A stretch of 62,000 nucleotides of DNA from Mesostigma viride (taxonomy: Eukaryota; Streptophyta; Mesostigmatophyceae; Mesostigmatales; Mesostigmataceae): positions 3,517,714-3,579,713 of the forward strand of contig RPFO01000312.1 in NCBI GenBank assembly GCA_009746045.1. The letters run 5' to 3'. A program made the position numbers and the translations under genes. The notes beneath the pieces are model-generated. The model did not search any database and was not told the DNA's origin. It saw only the letters and a list, made by a program, of their open reading frames with translations. Each line of letters starts with the position of its first letter. The stretch's first letter is position 1. Positions 42,245 through 53,883 of this stretch are shown piece after piece.

Positions 42245-43930
42245 TAAACTCGTGCTCCCGTTGGGGAGTCACGGAGCACCGAAGTGCTTTTAATCCCTGT
42301 GTGTGCACAACAGCTAGGTAGAAACTAGAAAGGGCAAAGACCCCCTTTCTCCTTCATGCCAAAGGCATGCCACAGCCATGCAAACGGACTCGGTAAACGA
42401 TCCGGCAGGGTGTGTGGGTGCAATAAGACCCATGTGAGCATATCATAACATGCAAGGAGCGTGGGCAAGTAATCTGAGCATAGCCAGGACGTAGCATGGC
42501 TGTACAAGGACTAAGCTAAGGCTATGGCTGCATGGTGTACCGTGCGTTAGCGGTGCACGTGACTAGGTATGGTGGCACAGCTAGGCAACATTCTAAGCAT
42601 GGCTGCCATGGCGGCAGTGACTACCAACGGATACAAGCTAGGGCTATCATTCTACTGAGCCCGGCGCAGGGGGCGTCCACATCTTGTGGTTGATCATCAG
42701 GTCCCCGCCGGCCCCTCCAGTACACCTTGGGCTTCTGGGGGTCCTAGCTGTTTGTGGCGGAGATATTCTGGGGGTCCGGATTCTCCCGAGTTCTGGCCTG
42801 CGCTGGTTGTCTCCTTGATATTCTGGCCACAGGTCGCGTCGCTGCTGCTGCTGAGTGGGGGGGCAGGTCGTCGTCCAGCGTCCAGGTGAGGTCGTGCAAC
42901 CTCTTGCGACGAGAAAGGAACCGCTGCTTGTCCTCACGGGAGGGGAAGGTGAGCAGGACTGACCAGTGGGGGGGGCGCCTTGTCCCGTGAGTGGGGATGG
43001 CGTTGGCACCCACGCAGTTCTGCCTCACCTACCAGGCCCATGAGGGTAAGGAGCTGGCCCTTGAGCTCGTCGGCAAGGGTGCATTATTGACGTCTCACCT
43101 GCATGGCTTCCGGGGGAAACGACGCAGCACCACCCGGCAGTCGCGGCGGGCGCGGTCGATGGCCTCCCGTTAATTGTTGTGCATGCCTGGCCAAGGTCTT
43201 CAAGCTCCTGGAGTTTCGTAGCGATGGCGTCGGTGGTGGAGGCGGTCGCTGTCCGCAGCAGGCCCGCATAGGAGAGGGGCGGGAGGTCGCCAGCATCTGG
43301 ACAGCCGGGGTGGCTGGGATGCGATGGTGGCCGTCTGCTCCGCTATAGTTTGGGACCTGTGAGGCCATGGCCTCGGTGTGGGCGGTGATGGCTTCAAAGC
43401 TTCTTCATGAGCACGCCGCACTTGCCCTCCACCTGGTTTAGGCGAGAGACAAGTGCAGCGTGCGTCGAGCAGATGCCTGCGCCGCGGTGCATGTGCAGCG
43501 CCGTGAACTGGGGTTGGAGCTTATGGACGATCGACCTTGGTTTCCGCACTGCATGGAGACCCGGGCCTCCATGCACCGCGGTGTTGAGCGTCGTGTGTAG
43601 CAAGGTCAGCTTCTCGGCCAACGGCCAGGTCACTTGCTCCTCCGCCAACACTGCTTGGAGATCATCCTTGCAGAGGGAGGGAGCCGACGTGGCTGCCGGC
43701 TACGCAAGCCGGGCTGGGTTTTGGAGCTTAGCGACAATGTCGTGGACAGGTAGCTGGAAGAAGCTGCGCAGGATAGCATGGCGGTTAATGGTCTGGCCTA
43801 GCTGGCGATGAACGCCTCCACATGTATGGACGGCGGGAATGGGCCCGTTGGGCCCGGCCGGGCATCAGCTTGCGTTCCTGTGCTACTAAGAACCTGATGA
43901 TGTGGGCGCATTCTTCCTTGGAATGCATCC
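42245..43930 (-). mobile_element. Divergent ORF1-only element relic with tail
   Basis: On the minus strand an ORF1-like protein runs from about 43,930 to about 42,650. It has a coiled-coil-like part (QVEGKCGVLMKKL region), then LLTFPSREDKQRFLSRRKRLHDL, TWTLDDDL and QQQQRRDLWPE. These match the C-terminal blocks of the 25.3-kb element (LTFKTPADKISFLRRRKRLEKTL, LDDDLTLAQQQRRRELWP). It ends with a hairpin-like CTCCCCAACGGGAG (42255-42268) and a TTTAATTAAATAA run. Frames are broken; this is an older subfamily. Confidence 0.7.
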
Positions 43931-44576
43931 ACTATCAGCAGTAATCATGTGTGTGATATGCCACCTCATGGCAACTGACTGCATGCAACCACTCACGGGG
44001 GCTGCTCCGGGCTGCTCGAACTATTTCACCCCATGAAGACAACAAACCAGTTGTGAGGGAGAGAAACGGACAAACAGCGACCACCATGGTTTGTTGCTCA
44101 TCCTTCTATACTGCTCAAAGCTCAAGGCTGGCGGCTGGCGCCACTAGCGCCACTTTTGACATCAGCCAATCATAACATTGTATAATTTCCGACAAGCTAA
44201 ACTTCAAGCTTTAACTGTCAAACGAACACAAATATACAAGGGCAAATCTATCGGCCATGCCAGGAACCGCCTGGGGCTTCCGTGCATTTGTGTCTGGTGT
44301 CCCACGTTGACATCCTGATCGAAATTGCACAGCTGCTCAGCGCCTCGCCAGCTTGCTGTGTACCAGCATTCGGCAAACTGCCCTTGTGACGAATGTCAGT
44401 GAAATTCAGGTCCGTCCAAAAGTTCCGTCAGCAAATTCAGCGGACTTGGCGCGTAAGTACTACTGAGATTCGCGGCGTCAGTACCGGGCCGCGGTATAGC
44501 AACCCGCACAAGGCTGCGGACGTCAGAATTACGCCAAAATCTGAATTGCGGACGTGATAAATCACGGACGCGACAA
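43931..44576. other. Intergenic, nothing recognised
   Basis: Short chance open frames only, up to the start of the (TCCA)n array. Confidence 0.5.
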
Positions 44577-44812
44577 TCCATCCATCCATCCATCCATCCA
44601 TCCATCCATCCATCCATCCATCCATCCATCCATCCATCCATCCATCCATCCATCCATCCATCCATCCATCCATCCATCCATCCATCCATCCATCCATCCA
44701 TCCATCCATCCATCCATCCATCCATCCATCCATCCATCCATCCATCCATCCATCCATCCATCCATCCATCCATCCATCCATCCATCCATCCATCCATCCA
44801 TCCATCCATCCA
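44577..44812. repeat. (TCCA)n microsatellite
   Basis: About 59 near-perfect TCCA tetramers. Because four and three are coprime, all frames stay open and give repeated MDGW or SIHP peptides that are not genes. Confidence 0.98.
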
Positions 44813-44849
44813 TGGGACCTCCCATGGATGATGCATTAAGAATTTAGCC

Positions 44850-45176
44850 ATGCGATGCCTATGCAGGGAGTTACTCTCTGCTGAGATGCCATGTGTACAC
44901 CAGCTATAGCCTAGCCACATACCCTCCACCCCATATGTCATGCAGGCCTTCTAGGCCCTCTCCTCAAGCCCCCCCTGGGTGCCTGTGCTTGTTAAGGAGG
45001 CATGAACCATCATGGCGGTGCAGGTGCACCTTGTGCACCCAGAGCAGGTGACAGTTGTACATCCTCCACCTGCAGGTTGTAGCCCTGATTGTATTACAAA
45101 CCCATAGATGCCCCTTTCTCAGGGCTATGTGTTACATATGCTCCCAACGGAGCTATGATTTTAATTAATTAATTAA
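44850..45176 (+). mobile_element. LINE-family 3' tail with hairpin and (TTAA)n
   Basis: Plus-strand tail with ATGCAGGGAGTTACTCTCTGC, CAGAGCAGGTGACAG, CCTGCAGGTTGTAG and CTATGTGTTACATATG blocks as in the 22-28 kb copies, ending in CTCCCAACGGAG (45141-45152) and TTTTAATTAATTAATTAA. The 5' end is truncated at the edge of the (TCCA)n array. Confidence 0.8.
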
Positions 45177-45613
45177 TCCATCCATCCATCCATCCATCCA
45201 TCCATCCATCCATCCATCCATCCATCCATCCATCCATCCATCCATCCATCCATCCATCCATCCATCCATCCATCCATCCATCCATCCATCCATCCATCCA
45301 TCCATCCATCCATCCATCCATCCCTCCGCCCGTCCGTCCGTCCGTCCGTCCGTCCGTCCGTCCGTCCGTCCGTCCGTCCGTCCGTCCGTCCGTCCGTCCC
45401 TCCGTCCGTCCGTCCGTCCGTCCGTCCGTCCGTCCGTCCGTCCGTCCGTCCCTCCGCCCGCCCGCCCGTCCGTCCGTCCGTCCGTCCGTCCGTCCGTCCG
45501 TCCGTCCGTCCGTCCGTCCGTCCGTCCGTCCGTCCGTCCGTCCGTCCGTCCGTCCGTCCGTCCGTCCGTCCGTCCGTCCGTCCAAACATCCAAACATCCA
45601 TCCATCCATCTCC
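45177..45613. repeat. (TCCA)n then (TCCG)n compound microsatellite
   Basis: TCCA units to about 45,322, then TCCG units to about 45,583 interrupted by CCTCCGCCCG variants, then TCCAAACATCCA. It starts immediately after the (TTAA)n of a LINE tail. At 45619-45645 another tail-like end (CTCCCCAACGGAA, TTAATTAATC) follows, so the array sits between two tail ends. Confidence 0.95.
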
Positions 45614-45781
45614 GTGACTCCCCAACGGAAACACGTGCTTAATTAATCTCATGAGGAAAATAACTACACAATAAAAACAATAAACAAACATTCGAATCGT
45701 CTGCATCATATGTTGAGGAAATCATTATCGGGAAACGCGGCTCCATCCGTTTGGCATTATTTCCCTGGGTATGAAATCATC

Positions 45782-47515
45782 TCACCAAGTCCGTGTCGCT
45801 ACCACGCAACCATCCCTCTCTAACGAACTAAAACTGGAAGAGGTCACCTCACACCCCTCAACATCCAGTTGGCGCAGCCCCTTGCAGTTTGCCGCGATGA
45901 CACGTATGCCTTCATCTGTCACGCCGCGGCAATTTGCCACATGCAGCTCCCTTAACCAAAGGCAATGCTGGCCCACCGATGTGACCGTCACATCGGTGAT
46001 ATAAGTATTGCAGAGAGTCAGCGCCACCAACCGGCGCCCTCCCTTTTGGATCAGCTGCGAAACGTCTTCGTCCGTAAACCTGTTGCCCCACGCTCGGAAC
46101 ACACGCAGCTGCGCGCAGTGGTCGCTGAGCGCCGCAACCGACTCCTTGGTCACGCAACCCGACATCGACACGTCCAGCAGCTCCAACTGACGGCACCCGT
46201 CCGCGAGGGCCGCCAGGGTGCTGCCGTCGATGCGGCAACAGGACATCTTGAGGCGCTTGAGCTCGTGGCAGTGGGCGCCGATGGACCGTACGCCCTCGTC
46301 CTTGACGCCCGAGCTGCTGATGTCCAACTCTTGCATTGCTCGGCATGCTTCCGCCACCTGGCAGATCCCAGCATCCGTCACTAGAGGACAGTAGGTGACG
46401 GACAGGTACCGCAGGTGCGGGCAGTTGCGCGCCACCACCGCGATTCCTTCATTCGACACCTTCTGGCACTTGCCCACGTCCAGGTACCTCAACTCCCGAC
46501 AGCACATCGCAATCGCCGCCACGCCTGCGTCGGTAACCGATGTCATCATCACGTTCACGTGGCGCAGGCCCGGCCACCTCCCACATGTCATCTTCACCAG
46601 CTCCCCAAGGCCTGCGTCCCCGATCTTGTCACAGTACGCGGCGTCCAGGCGCGTGAGGAGCGGGCAGCCGGCCGCGATCCGCTTCACACTGGCATCCGAC
46701 ACGCCCCCGCACAGCTCCACCCCCAGGTGCTCCAGCAGGGGGCAGCGCGCCGCCACCTGGGTCATGCAGGCATCTGTCACGCAGAGAGGGACGACCAGCG
46801 TGCGCAGGCCTGGGCACCCGTGCACCAGCGCGTTGACACCTGCATCCGTCACGCCGGTGCGGTCCACATGCGCCTCCGCCAGCTGCCGGCAGTGCTGACC
46901 CAGGCGCGCCGCGCTGGCATCGGACACGCGTTCGCAATACGAGATGGCCAAGCGGCGCAGCCCGACGACAGACTGTGCCACTGCCGCCACGCCGGTGTCC
47001 CCCACCTCCCGGCAGCCCGACACATCCAGCGCCTGCAGGCCAGGACAGTAGCGCGCCAGCGCCACCAAGCCGGCATCGCTCACATCCCTGCAGCCGGCCA
47101 CGTTCAGCTCTGTCAGCCCCTGATACCTGTGGGCGATGCCCTCCAGGGACAGCAGGCCCGCCGCCATCTTGTCGTGCTCGACCCACGGCAAGTAGAGGGA
47201 CAAGCGCTCCCTCTCCTGCCAGGGTGCGCCGTGGTCCGTGCGCGAGGCCAGGCTGAGGGTGGTCAGGTTGGGGCACTTGGCCAGCAGCCAGGGCATGCCA
47301 TTCATGCCGGGCCTGACGCCCTGTCCTGCGGCATCGTCCCCAAACAGCTGGGTCAAGGCCAGGAGCGATTCGTCGGTTGCGGAGAGGAAGGTGCGGCATG
47401 TCCGCCGCAGCTTCACGCGCTCAGGGACGGGGAGCCATGACATCACCTGGGCGCCCACGCCTGGGAAGGCCAGGAGCTGCTCCAGGGTCAGCTCTTCAGC
47501 CGACTGGGTGGCCAT
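45782..47515 (-). CDS. F-box/leucine-rich-repeat protein (AMN1/FBXL type)
   Basis: An intronless 577-residue protein. I chose ATG at 47515 (MATQSAEELTLEQ) over an in-frame GTG six bases upstream. Residues about 12-52 form an F-box-like segment (VMSWLPVPERVKLRRTCRTFLSA). From about residue 85 to the end there are roughly 17 leucine-rich repeats of the cysteine-containing type, with LxxLDVSGCREVGDTGVAAVA, TDAGVNALV and RLDAAYCDKIGDAGL spacing. FBXL proteins recruit substrates to SCF ubiquitin ligases through the F-box-SKP1 contact; the LRR arc binds the substrate. No further C-terminal domain. Absence of introns could reflect retroposition. Substrate unknown. Confidence 0.9.
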   Translation of the reverse strand: MATQSAEELTLEQLLAFPGVGAQVMSWLPVPERVKLRRTCRTFLSATDESLLALTQLFGDDAAGQGVRPGMNGMPWLLAKCPNLTTLSLASRTDHGAPWQERERLSLYLPWVEHDKMAAGLLSLEGIAHRYQGLTELNVAGCRDVSDAGLVALARYCPGLQALDVSGCREVGDTGVAAVAQSVVGLRRLAISYCERVSDASAARLGQHCRQLAEAHVDRTGVTDAGVNALVHGCPGLRTLVVPLCVTDACMTQVAARCPLLEHLGVELCGGVSDASVKRIAAGCPLLTRLDAAYCDKIGDAGLGELVKMTCGRWPGLRHVNVMMTSVTDAGVAAIAMCCRELRYLDVGKCQKVSNEGIAVVARNCPHLRYLSVTYCPLVTDAGICQVAEACRAMQELDISSSGVKDEGVRSIGAHCHELKRLKMSCCRIDGSTLAALADGCRQLELLDVSMSGCVTKESVAALSDHCAQLRVFRAWGNRFTDEDVSQLIQKGGRRLVALTLCNTYITDVTVTSVGQHCLWLRELHVANCRGVTDEGIRVIAANCKGLRQLDVEGCEVTSSSFSSLERDGCVVATRTW

Positions 47516-49216
47516 GGCCACTAACTAAGGCTGTGCTATCCTTGAACTGCAGTGGGTGGGGCGCGCGTTGCTTCTTGGTACGGCGCGGGGTTGCACACGG
47601 GCGCCACACTGCAGCTGCGTGTCGCAATGGGGCCCGCCTGGCGTGTCCACCTGCGTGGAAACATTATAATGTGGAGCAGCCAGATAATAATTAGATTGTT
47701 TGAATAGGTAATGCCAACAATGTGTTGGATGCTTACCATTCTAGCAATTAGATTTGCATCCGCGCAAACGCGCTGCCAGTGCAGCTCAAGCTACAGCACT
47801 AGTGTGGTAGCTTGCGTCAGAAAACTTTAGTCAGCATCGCCACCGGCATCGAATTTCATGCACAACCATGGAATGAATGGAGGGAAGCTGCGTGGCCTAG
47901 CTGGCGCAGGGATCCAGGGAATCTGCATTAAGCAGGCAAAGTGGGACACGCATGCAGGAAGGCCTCGAGCATGCAGGAGAGACTTCTTACCCGGAAGCTG
48001 GTCGGACACCAAGCCCAGGGCCTGCGTAACCAGGACCCCGGGTGAGGTTTTCAAAAGAGATCTTCAAACGCGAATTCCCACGACATTGTCAATCAACGTA
48101 CTCTGCGCAGGCCTTCGTCTGCACAATGAAGGGCCCAGAGACGCTGTCGGCGTCAGCCGTGTCACTCAACGCTTACGTAGGGTCACCTTTCTGCATTCAT
48201 TGAAACAAGGGATGTACGGCGTAGTAAATTTGCGAGGGTATTTAGCATGCTTCAATATTGGCCATGAATTAAGGCTGTAACCCGTAAAATACAAGGTTTC
48301 TGAAGGCGGTTACCTCATTCTTTTCAGACAGGGGTATGTTTTTTTCCGGGGTATCCTTTTCAGACTGGGTATGTTTTCATTGTTTTGTCGAGTTGGCTCG
48401 TCTAACAGTGTCGAACTCCACAACAGTCACGGCCCACTGTCAACTAAGCCCAGATTACTTGCCCATTTACTTCGTACTTCCTTCATTCCATCCATCATGA
48501 AATATGTGCTACATGATCTCCCCACGGAGGCATGTTATAATTTAATTTACTTCGTACTTTAAATGAAATGGAGTGTTGCGTACCTACTTTCGGATACTGA
48601 CTGTTGCGTGTTGCGTAGTTGACATAGTTACAATTGCTAATTAATTATTAAAGCTAATACCCACTTGAGATCTTTCATGACCTCATGGGCAAAAACAGGA
48701 TCTTTACCCACATGCCCAATGACAACCCAAAAGTCCAGTGGCTTCCGTGGTCTACTGTACTGTAGTAAGGCTCCGTTTTAGCCACTGACATCTTGATACC
48801 CTAGGTAGAGGCTTAGCAGGGATTAACTACTGGTTATATTTGGAATAAACGTACACCTATTTACCTGGAAATTATTTAAGCTAATACTTATTAATAGCCT
48901 CATATCCTTGTCATATCTCCTATTTGTATGAATCAGCTGTTTGTGAATTGTGATAGTTAATTAGTTAGCTAGCTTATGTAATTAGGATGTTTCCCATACT
49001 GTGATTAGTTAGTTCTGTCGGGACCGGAGCATATGGTTTAATTCGATGCAACGCGTTTCCCGATGAGATCCGGCCGGACCATGTTCGGTTCTCTGGACAC
49101 AGGAGTGACAAGACTGATGCGCGAAGAGAACCTGAACGCGAACCTTGCCGGGGGGGGGTGACTGTTTTCCCGACCGCACGCACTCTCGTCCTGGTATTTC
49201 TTCAATTTGCCCCACG
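47516..49216. other. Intergenic, with one LINE-type tail end
   Basis: No convincing gene. At 48,510-48,550 CTCCCCACGGAG is followed by GCATGTTATAATTTAATTTA, which looks like a decayed LINE tail end. Two copies of a CTTTTCAGAC..GGGTATGTTTT piece lie at about 48,320-48,375. Confidence 0.45.
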
Positions 49217-51666
49217 ATGCGAGGACTATTTGTTGGCGGCCCGGCTGCGCTGGCGACGCTCGCAGTATCGTCGCTGTATGGCGCGGACAGAAAATCAGTT
49301 TACAGGAATATGACGCTGGCTACGGCGAAGCCAAGTTATAAATTCGTCATGGTCGGAGAAGGCCGGAGTCTCCGCGGCGAGGATGCGTTCGTTAGCTACC
49401 CGTAGAGCCAGCTCCCTATGGTCTATCATCGGAAATGTTCAGTTGATGCCAGTGTTAAGTGGCCCTTTCCCAAAGAGAGCCGGTTCACGTCTTGCTTTCT
49501 TTGTCAACTTTTACCCATTTTGACGTCTTCCCCAATGACGAACTAGAAAGATTGCTGGCTCCGACTTTCTCTGCTGATCTCATCAATATCCATGCACGCA
49601 TCTGAACGCTGCTGGCTGTTCGCACCTTCTCCGCGCTTACCCCGCGGTGCCATGGTGCGTGCAGTATAATGCACGATTCCGGCCGGGCTTCCAAATAGCC
49701 TTTCACTTCGGCCACCGTCGTCAATCTTTCTTCCAATTTCCATCTTGATGTAGGGCTACGCGGCCCAGGAATTCGTGAAACAAGGGCTCAAGCCAGGCGA
49801 GCTGTGCATCATTGGGGACGACCAGGTGAACATGATATCAAACGTAACGATATGCAATAATACTACTGTAAAGAGAACATGAAATTTTCGCATTTGCGTC
49901 TTGTTTGGCAGGCCTGCTCGCCTACATGATTGGATGTAATAGGAGTTGGTAACGCACGTGCAGGGTTTGCCTGCTCACTCGCCTCATTGCTTTTGCCAGC
50001 AGGTGTGCTTTGAACTGGTGGGGCACTGGGGTTAAGCACAGGAATAGGTGGAAGGGGCAGGCAGGTAAAAATTATAGACATAGATACCCTAATTAACTGA
50101 ATGTCGCAGATAACTTGTCTGTCTACGAGCGGAGTGCATGCCACCACTGTAGGAGGGAATCAGAGGAATCAGGTTGGGCTATAATAATACGATCTCAAGT
50201 ATGCACGATGATAGTACTCTCTCATTACTGCAAGCTGCTTTCCTTTTACTAAGCTAAACTGCGACCCTTGTATTGCAGGTTACGATGTAGGCTAGCATTG
50301 TAGTTAACAGTGCAGCAGTGGCATTATAGTAATTATAGTTATGCATTATGGGCCGCCTCCATGTTATGCATCTGCTTCTTATTTTATACTTCCCTGCTGT
50401 TCTCCTCTATTTTCTACTTGGCAAAATGAGCAAACGCAAAATGGTGCCTTCCATGTACTGCACCACTGCATGTATCTCCCATCGTGCAGCGCGTCTGCTG
50501 CTCGCGTCCATGGCTTGCAGGCGATTCACGGGGCATCATGCGGACAGTATTCCAACCCGGGCATCTGACTGACCCATTCTGAGCCTACGGCTTTGCTGAG
50601 TTCCCCCAACGTCTCCAACGTCTTTCTATATCAAACTGGCATTCCCCTGTGGGCACTATGTTTGGATGCTCGATCTGCTCAAAACCGCGTTGCAGCATGC
50701 TCCCTACGAGCGGCCGGCTCTCAGCAAGGGCTACCTCACCCCTGAAGGTGAGTTGAGCAAGCTGCAAACACCGCTCTGGTGGTAGCGGAATAATCTAGTG
50801 GTTGATTCATCTGGTGGTTGATAGGCTTCCTTTTATAAATGATCTTGAAACAGTTCTAGTCAATCCACTCTGTGCAAGGTGCATGCCGCGCTCGCACCTG
50901 CTCTTGAGGTCTGAACTCTGAGAAGACGTGGGCTTCAAGCGGGAGGCAGCGCTGGCTTGAGGGACGGATGCCCTCTCTAGTACGAACGGTGCTGAAGGGG
51001 AGATCATGTGGAATGCGTTTAGTTAGGGTTGTTGGGGTCAATTTAATCTAATCTGCAGACCTTATCGATTATAGATTTATATGCCAGCCATTTCGCTGCA
51101 TGCACATGCATGGCAACTCAGCACTGATGGGTGCAAGTGCGCAGGATGCGCGCGGAATCAGCACGAGTACTCCCCCCGCGACCTATCTGTTTTTTTATAG
51201 CTACATTTCAAAAACATTCATAGCCTCACAGTATATTTCTAGCCGACTCTCTAGCCAAGAGGATGTTATGGACCTCTCTTTTTTCAAAGTTTTGTTCAAA
51301 TATTTTTCTTCAATTTGCTCCCATTTCAGCTCTCCTTGACGTTCCTGCTTGTTCACTCTTCGACCTTGTGCCTGCGTTCGCCTTCCTTTGCTCATCCTTG
51401 GATTCTCTTCCTTGACATCAGTTGGTTGCTTACGTTCCCCCAGCAGCTCATTTCCTTTTGCTCTTCTCCCTTTCCTCGCTGGTCCCTCCTCAGCTCGTTC
51501 TCTTTTGCTCTTTTTGACATGATGACATCCCTCTAATTTGGATCACCATCGTTTGCTCCGTCCCTCGTTCACCGCCCATCTGCAGGCGCCACCCACTTTC
51601 CCAAGTTCCACACATGCGTCGGCACGGGGGAAGAGCGGCATCTCCCTGACTGGTACACGGAGAAAG
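49217..51666 (+). CDS. MDHAR: Monodehydroascorbate reductase, first four exons only
   Basis: Exon 1 starts at ATG 49217 with a hydrophobic N-terminal leader, then KPSYKFVMVG, the first strand of the FAD-binding Rossmann fold; its 3' boundary is unclear. Exon 2, 49754-49825, encodes GYAAQEFVKQGLKPGELCII. Exon 3, 50696-50747, encodes APYERPALSKGYLTPEG. Exon 4, 51586-51666, encodes THFPKFHTCVGTGEERHLP and DWYTEK. Exons 2-4 have proper GT-AG borders with matching phases (0, then 1). These blocks are characteristic of plant MDHAR, a flavoenzyme that regenerates ascorbate from its radical with NAD(P)H. About two thirds of the usual 430-490 residues are missing. The remaining exons would have to lie beyond the retrotransposons at 52.4 kb and past the window, or are lost. 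Confidence 0.85.
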
Positions 51667-51716
51667 GTAAAGCTAGGGCACACACACACACAATATACTA
51701 TACTATAGTGACCAGG

Positions 51717-51768
51717 CACACACGGGGAGAGAGTGGCAGCTCCCCGACTGGCACACGGAAAGAGGTAC
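51717..51768 (+). pseudogene. Decayed duplicate of MDHAR exon 4
   Basis: About 50 bp after exon 4, CACGGGGAGAGAGTGGCAGC, TCCCCGACTGGCACACGGA and AAGAGGTAC repeat its 3' half (parent: CACGGGGGAAGAGCGGCATC) including the donor position. One base is missing in the G run, so the frame differs. The intervening stretch holds (CA)n. It looks like a small local tandem duplication. Confidence 0.75.
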
Positions 51769-52466
51769 TAGGGCGGGCACTTGAAACCTGCTCCTCACGG
51801 ACATCAATGATTAGCCTTTCTTAGCATGGTCGTCAACCCTTGGCCTTTCTTATAGTAGTATATGCTTCCCTGCCAGACATGCATGTCGTACAAAGAGCAA
51901 GGAGTCGCTTGTTTCCTCGCCCACCCTTGTTAGGTGGCCTAGCTACACATAGGAAGTGCGCCGCCAAGAATGTTAAGTAAAGTTAAGGCCTTGCTTGGCG
52001 CGGCCCTTCTCTCACTTATTTGAAGCGGATATGAGACATCTTATTTTAAGTATGGTACGGGCACACTGGTTGTTACGTCGCGTAACAATCTGTTACAGCT
52101 ACGGTGGTAAATTAGGTCCTTTGCCTCAGTCGTTCTTAGGTTTACGTGTAGCTTGTACCGGTGGACTATGTTGATTATGTGCCCCGGTACCTCGGTGCAT
52201 TAGTTAGGTGCATTCGGCGCCGCGCCGCGTACTTTAGTAGTGGTCTTCGCGTAGAATGTAGTGGACCAGCGTGCATCTGTGCATCTGTATGCGAGGGCCA
52301 TGTCGCGTCTGCGTTCCACAATCTTCGGCGCCACCATGGCGGCTGGCCACTCAGCTTTGGTAAAACCCAAATGAGCTGAGCTGACGTGCCTGCCTTAACT
52401 GCATGCCCTGTGGGGTGGGCGAGGACCTGTCCCATGATTCCCCCCCTCGCTGGCTCTCATGGCTCC
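51769..52466. other. Intergenic or intron; no exon recognised
   Basis: I looked for further MDHAR exons here and found none. The GC-rich end near 52,200-52,440 may be the flank or LTR of the adjacent gypsy element, but no terminal repeat pair could be matched by eye. Confidence 0.4.
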
Positions 52467-53290
52467 TCACGTGGCCAGCGACCGTGCCAACACCACAGCA
52501 GCTAAGGAAATGGTGACGCTACTGGTTGCGAAACGGGCAGCGACACAAACTGGGCAAAACCACTGGCCCGCTGGCCCGGTGGTGAGCGTTGGCTGCAAGC
52601 AGTGCATGTGCCACCCACAATTACAGTGATCACACAGCAACATGGTATCCCCCTGGTCTACGCGATGGCAAACCTGACACTGTGCGTCCTTGACCCGCCT
52701 GGCCGTGTGCGGGGCGAGGTCAGGTAATAAGTAGGGCAACGAACACGGACTGAGGTTGCTTACGTTATCTGTGGTGCGACTGCCGTCGACGCCCTCCAAA
52801 ATGGCGACCCCAGATGGCTTGATGGCGACGATCCGCAAGATGATCGGCCCCGCAGTCACGTCAAGAGTGTCGGTCAGCTGCGTGCGGAGAAATACGAACT
52901 GCCCCGGCCGGACGAAAATGCAGCTGACGGGCCATGTAAGCACCCGGGTCCCCGGTGCTGAGCGTAGCGCAGGGTATCTCGGTGCTGGGCGATGAACAAG
53001 TTGTTCATGGCGATGGGCATAACCTTGCAGAAAGTAGCCGCCCGTGCGGTCACCTCAGCCAGAAACTGACTGGCGTAATTGTCAAACGCCGTAGGGGTGG
53101 GGTGTGCACTCTGCGCCCCCGTGGGGAGCAAGGGTGCACGCCCGCACAACAGGAAATACGGGGAGAAACAGGCGAGCGACTCCTGGGGTGACATCTGGTA
53201 ACCCATGGCTATCCACCCCAGTTCACGATCCCACATATTGAATGATGCTGACTGCAGGCTCCACTTGCGCAAAGCCTGCTTGACAGTCAC
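52467..53290 (-). pseudogene. Integrase C-terminus with PHD zinc finger
   Basis: Frame 53290-52874 continues the integrase core (WIAMGYQMSPQESLACFSPYFLLCGR, a typical gypsy motif). After another frame change, 52943-52467 encodes an SH3-like piece (GQFVFLRTQLTDTLDVTAGP) and then a PHD finger: CQVC, MLLCDHC, HMHC and WFCPVC in C4-H-C3 order. PHD fingers bind histone H3 tails. In chromoviruses a chromodomain occupies this C-terminal place and steers integration, so a PHD finger may do the same job here. That role is inference. Confidence 0.8.
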
Positions 53291-53883
53291 AGCACCAATC
53301 TCTCAGCCAAACCATTGGCCTGAGGATGCTCCCGAGAAGTGCGACAGTGATCAATGAGACATGCATCCAACAATTCCTGAAATTCCCCCCGAAACTCTTC
53401 GCCCTGGTCAGTTACCACCTCCGTGGGGGCGCCAAACCTGGCGATGATGTCGGCGAAGTGCTTGGCGGTTGTGGCGGCCTGCTTGTCAGCAATGGGGATG
53501 AGCTCGACCCAGTTGCTAAAACTTTCGACACACACCATGACATACTTGTGGCCATCTGCACTTTCATCAAAGGGCCCACACAGGTCTACGTGCCAGCGGT
53601 AGAAGAGCCCTCTGATGGGTAGGCTCATCAATTCTTGCGCATCGTGGTCCACATTGAACCTGGCCTTGACCCGGGCACACTGCGCGCAGCTAGCGACGAC
53701 CTGCGCGACTGTGGCACGCATGCCGTTCCCCCAAGATGAGGCGCGCACTAGCGCCAAAGTGCGGTTACCACCCAGGTGGCCATGCCGCTCATGGGCTTGC
53801 TGGACGACGGCGACCCGCTTGTGAGGCGGCGGCACCACCACTTTGCGCTTGCCGAGCATTTGTGGAGGACCCCGGCATCCCAC
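53287..53883 (-). pseudogene. Gypsy integrase core
   Basis: Contains the N-terminal HHCC zinc-binding region (HERHGHLGG ... CAQC) and the catalytic DDE set: HVDLCGPF (Asp), VTDQGEEF (Asp) and, 35 residues on, GLAERL (Glu). Inserts element cDNA into host DNA. All catalytic residues are present, but the frame changes at both ends. Confidence 0.9.

Noticed and set aside
44396-45709. Frames encoding repeated MDGW, TDGR and SIHP peptides
   Set aside because: Tetranucleotide repeats open in all frames; not genes.
47858-48280. Plus-strand 140-codon frame as a gene
   Set aside because: No domain, no splice or promoter context and ordinary non-coding composition.
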